From Minisyncoccota bacterium (GTDB lineage Bacteria; Patescibacteriota; Minisyncoccia; Phycocordibacterales; UBA1006): a stretch of DNA of 7,682 nucleotides. This document shows positions 6,000 to 7,682 of the stretch, piece after piece (within the stretch, counting starts at the first letter, position 1; every line of letters starts with the position of its first letter). The DNA lies in contig CALBVO010000068.1 of assembly GCA_937970115.1 (NCBI GenBank), forward strand, positions 1 through 7,682, written 5' to 3'. The notes beneath the pieces were generated by a model. The model did not search any database. It was not told the DNA's origin and saw nothing but the letters and a program-made list of their open reading frames with translations. A program made the translations under genes and the position numbers.

Positions 6000-6029
6000 T
6001 AAAAAGTTATATGTACATGTAACTTTTTA
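6000..6029. terminator. hairpin terminator of the nucleotidyltransferase-membrane protein operon
   Basis: The arms AAAAAGTTATAT and ATGTAACTTTTT, plus one outer T-A pair, form a 13-bp stem with one wobble around the 4-nt centre GTAC. The stop codon of the minus-strand membrane protein (6029-6027) lies in the arm. The operon terminator of the toxin-antitoxin pair has the same design, with the stop codon inside the stem. Confidence 0.68.
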
Positions 6030-6491
6030 AATTGAAAATATTATTGAAAAAATAAGAATCCCAAAGCCTAAATATAATAAATAATAGGTTGTTTGAAAGA
6101 ATTTACCTTCTCCTTCATCAGTCCCTGCACTTAACCATTCTTCTGGATACAGCGAATCTGTTTCTTCTTTAAAAAAGTTAGGATCATAAAAACCTAGTAA
6201 TCTCTCAATTTTAACAGCAGTTTTTTGTTGTGACCTAAATCCTTTATTTAAATCATTAAGATATAAATACTTTAATACGATATAACATAAAACAATGAAT
6301 CCAATGAAAACAAAGGAATTTTCACAGCTAAAAAATCCTTCATGAGTTAATACCCATCCAGCAGCCACACTTAGAATACCAAGGGTCCATAATCCAATAT
6401 CTTCAACTCTTTTTCTGATAATGTGCTGAGCATTATACCTTTCCTGCAGGGCAGAGATTAAAATATCAATTTTTTTATTTTTATCTATCAT
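6027..6491 (-). CDS. three-span membrane protein, candidate CBASS effector
   Basis: This 154-residue protein has an N-terminal charged helix (residues 1-31, KIDILISALQERYNAQHIIRKR). Two closely spaced membrane spans follow (about 32-49 and 60-78). A soluble middle segment comes next, with RSQQKTAVKIERLLGFYDP and an acidic PEEW...GTDEGEG part (79-131), and a last span ends at the C-terminus (134-154). There is no signal peptide. Its start lies 2 nt after the stop of the CD-NTase-like gene, which implies one operon and translational coupling. In CBASS systems the gene behind the nucleotidyltransferase usually encodes a cyclic-nucleotide-activated killer, often membrane-disrupting, and this one fits that place. 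It does not look like Cap15 (two spans plus beta-barrel), TIR-STING, a SAVED protein or a patatin. The effector role is inferred from context only. Confidence 0.75.
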   Translation of the reverse strand: MIDKNKKIDILISALQERYNAQHIIRKRVEDIGLWTLGILSVAAGWVLTHEGFFSCENSFVFIGFIVLCYIVLKYLYLNDLNKGFRSQQKTAVKIERLLGFYDPNFFKEETDSLYPEEWLSAGTDEGEGKFFQTTYYLLYLGFGILIFSIIFSI

Positions 6492-6493
6492 AA

Positions 6494-7375
6494 TTAATTA
6501 AATATTTGATTCCAATATTTTGATGCTTCTGTTGTCGATTTAGCTTCCCAAGATTGCGTTGCAAGATTTCTTGCTTGTATTAATTCATTGAGGAATGCGT
6601 TCCTGTTACCATGATTCCAATTGCTAGTAATATCTTCATTTCCACAGACACTCAGTATTATCGTAGCTATAGAATTTCTTTCTTGGAGTTTTTTGATAAT
6701 AGAATCACTTATTAATATAAATGATGCCAAGTGATCATTTGAAAAAAGTGAGGTATCTACTGCATGAATCAGAGATTCTATTTTATGAGAAGAAATAATG
6801 TCTTTATCAAGTTTTGCTTTAACCCAATTTTTAAAGATTCGTATCATGGGTTTATAGTTTTTATCTGTAGCACTATGTTTTGATATTCCATTATTTTTAT
6901 GATTTCTTGGATATGTAAGTTTATTACCTGAAGATGTTTTGATTGAAACTGGATCTTGGAGCACATCTTCATGGACTTGAACGACAGGGACAATATCAGC
7001 TTTAAATAAAGATGTTTCTACTGTAATACACTTTTCCTTAACAGTAATTGTCCAATTGTATAGATTTTGATTCTTCAATTGTTCAATAATATCTCTGTAA
7101 ATTTCTTCCCAAGGGAAATCTCGAGGATTTATGATGTTTGGGATAACAGGAGAATGATTACTGCAGTAGACATTTTTTCTCACAGCTACAATATCGACAT
7201 CGTTGATATCAGAGATGGCGGTTGAGTTTGCATAAGAACCTTGTAAAAAAGTGTGATAGCTGTCTGAAAGAATTTGTTGAATATGATTTTGTAGGTTTGA
7301 AACTTGAGTCTGTTTTGTTGATGAAATAGTTTTACTATATTTTTGAGTTTCACTTTTATCTAAATAATGATTCAT
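6494..7375 (-). CDS. CD-NTase-like (cGAS/DncV-like) nucleotidyltransferase
   Basis: This 293-residue protein belongs to the polymerase-beta-like nucleotidyltransferases and looks like a CBASS signal-producing enzyme. The active-site signature is clear: LQGSYANSTAISDINDVDIV gives G46-S47, then the metal-binding pair D59 and D61, and the third carboxylate is D127 in FKADIVPVV. A downstream segment typical of CD-NTases follows (TYPRNHKNNG, then YKPMIRIFKNWVKAK). A helical C-terminal half contains IESLIHAV, resembling the E-x-L helix of the OAS/cGAS-like core. Known members make cyclic or linear di- and tri-nucleotides after phage infection; the product here cannot be read from sequence. No Cap2/Cap3 ubiquitin-like genes or HORMA/TRIP13 genes are seen, so it would be the simplest (type I) layout. 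The ATG lies 7 nt behind an extended -10, suggesting a leaderless start. Confidence 0.83.
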   Translation of the reverse strand: MNHYLDKSETQKYSKTISSTKQTQVSNLQNHIQQILSDSYHTFLQGSYANSTAISDINDVDIVAVRKNVYCSNHSPVIPNIINPRDFPWEEIYRDIIEQLKNQNLYNWTITVKEKCITVETSLFKADIVPVVQVHEDVLQDPVSIKTSSGNKLTYPRNHKNNGISKHSATDKNYKPMIRIFKNWVKAKLDKDIISSHKIESLIHAVDTSLFSNDHLASFILISDSIIKKLQERNSIATIILSVCGNEDITSNWNHGNRNAFLNELIQARNLATQSWEAKSTTEASKYWNQIFN

Positions 7376-7382
7376 ATCTTCA

Positions 7383-7391
7383 AGTATATCA
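7383..7391 (-). promoter_or_regulatory. extended -10 promoter of the CD-NTase operon
   Basis: On the minus strand TG-A-TATACT forms a full extended -10 ending 7 nt before the ATG at 7375. No Shine-Dalgarno lies in the gap (TGAAGAT), so the mRNA is predicted to be leaderless or nearly so. Confidence 0.6.
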
Positions 7392-7405
7392 TTTTAAAAT
7401 TAAGA

Positions 7406-7411
7406 TATAAT
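7406..7411 (+). promoter_or_regulatory. -10 box of the divergent right-hand gene
   Basis: A perfect TATAAT ends 6 nt before the ATG at 7418, the same spacing as at 3030 and 4120. The two divergent -10 boxes are only 17 bp apart, so the two promoters probably interfere with or are co-regulated with each other. Confidence 0.6.
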
Positions 7412-7417
7412 AAATAC

Positions 7418-7682
7418 ATGCTCAAAACGGTATACAATCAAAAATACTACCAAATTCATGTAATGCTCAAAAAACCAGAATTTATAAAAGCAATTCAATG
7501 GTTGAAAGACCGTTTTGAATATTTTGATATCCCTATTCCAGAAAATGGTTTCAAAAAATACCAAGAATATCTAGATTGGAATGAAAGATTTTGGAATAAG
7601 GTTACTGAATCTAGAAAATCTAATGAATTTATAGAAGCAGTAGATGCACTCAAGGATGATAATGGAAAGATTATAGGCTGGG
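7418..7682 (+). CDS. hypothetical protein, 3' end beyond the window
   Basis: An open frame of 88 codons runs from the ATG at 7418 off the right edge, starting MLKTVYNQKYYQIHVMLKKP. The visible part is rich in aromatic and charged residues (WLKDRFEYFDIPIPENG, then YLDWNERFWNKV) and has no membrane span or signal peptide. I recognise no family. The reality of the gene rests on the uninterrupted frame, the composition, and a TATAAT box 6 nt before the ATG, matching other genes here. It is divergent from the CD-NTase with a 42-bp gap. It may be a further member of the defence module or an unrelated neighbour. Confidence 0.7.
   Translation, partial: MLKTVYNQKYYQIHVMLKKPEFIKAIQWLKDRFEYFDIPIPENGFKKYQEYLDWNERFWNKVTESRKSNEFIEAVDALKDDNGKIIGW

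Larger units (their letters stand above)
5554..6026. other. 473-bp non-coding, hairpin-rich region
   Basis: No coding frame of useful length exists here on either strand; the longest ATG-initiated frames I found are about 15 codons. The region alternates strong AT-rich hairpins (5626-5666, 5695-5730, 5781-5813, 5822-5861) with less AT-rich linkers that share short motifs. A weak minus-strand promoter-like pair, TTGTAA and TATGAC 16 nt apart, lies just upstream of the hairpins near 5955-5982, so a minus-strand non-coding RNA is conceivable. I see no tRNA, tmRNA, RNase P, SRP RNA or CRISPR signature. The first hairpin could also end the monooxygenase transcript. Confidence 0.6.

Noticed and set aside
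5554..6026. CRISPR array
   Set aside because: Repeated pieces are degenerate, unevenly spaced (about 70 and 126 bp) and not separated by unique spacers of constant length. No cas gene is present.
5554..6026. tRNA, tmRNA, RNase P or SRP RNA gene
   Set aside because: No T-loop GTTCGA-type motif, no CCA end, and none of the conserved core sequences of these RNAs could be found on either strand.
6027..6491. Cap15, TIR-STING or SLATT identity for the membrane protein
   Set aside because: It lacks a C-terminal beta-barrel region, a TIR domain and the SLATT N-terminal pattern, and it has a third span at the extreme C-terminus. I therefore left it unnamed.
1..7682. UGA recoded to glycine (Gracilibacteria/Absconditabacteria code)
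   Set aside because: All eight visible stops are TAA or TAG, which made me look. However, full-length conserved proteins run without any internal TGA and glycine is encoded by GGN, so the standard code fits; TGA is merely rare as a stop here.

Overview
The window is AT-rich, densely packed bacterial DNA. Genes are short, gaps are small, and no rRNA or tRNA is visible. Shine-Dalgarno sites are nearly absent. Instead, several genes have a TATAAT-like -10 box ending only 6 or 7 bases before the ATG, which is the signature of leaderless transcripts. The gene content (isoprenoid enzymes, a Panacea antitoxin pair, a type IIG restriction remnant, a CD-NTase) and this style suggest an uncultured bacterium. 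A Candidate Phyla Radiation (Patescibacteria) member is my best guess, but that is an inference and not proven. The genetic code looks standard.

Layout. Bases 1-744 (minus) hold the 5' part of a trans-polyprenyl diphosphate synthase. Only 20 bp away and divergent is a phytoene/squalene synthase (765-1679), followed after 1 nt by an odd chimera (1681-2613) joining a DUF1294 membrane domain to the C-terminal DNA-recognition part of a type IIG restriction enzyme. A convergent 62-residue cysteine-containing protein follows (2649-2837, minus), with a shared bidirectional terminator between the two.

A toxin-antitoxin operon comes next: an HTH-Panacea (DUF4065/SocA-like) antitoxin (start best placed at 3030) and a RelE/ParE-like toxin (3755-4099). 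It has palindromes at its promoter and ends in a hairpin terminator that abuts the extended -10 promoter of the next gene. That gene (4120-5553) encodes a class A FAD monooxygenase with a DnaJ-like four-cysteine zinc-binding N-terminus.

Bases 5554-6026 are non-coding but rich in structure: four hairpins, two with 17-18-position stems, and degenerate flanking repeats. The right end holds a two-gene minus-strand operon, a cGAS/DncV-like nucleotidyltransferase (7375-6494) followed 2 nt later by a 154-residue protein with three predicted membrane spans (6491-6027). This looks like a minimal CBASS anti-phage module with an effector type I do not recognise. A divergent gene (7418 onward), cut by the window end, shares its 42-bp promoter region.

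The left part therefore serves isoprenoid (possibly carotenoid) synthesis. From about 1950 rightward the window reads as a defence/accessory island: restriction remnant, toxin-antitoxin pair and CBASS-like pair, with one flavoenzyme of possibly foreign origin between them.
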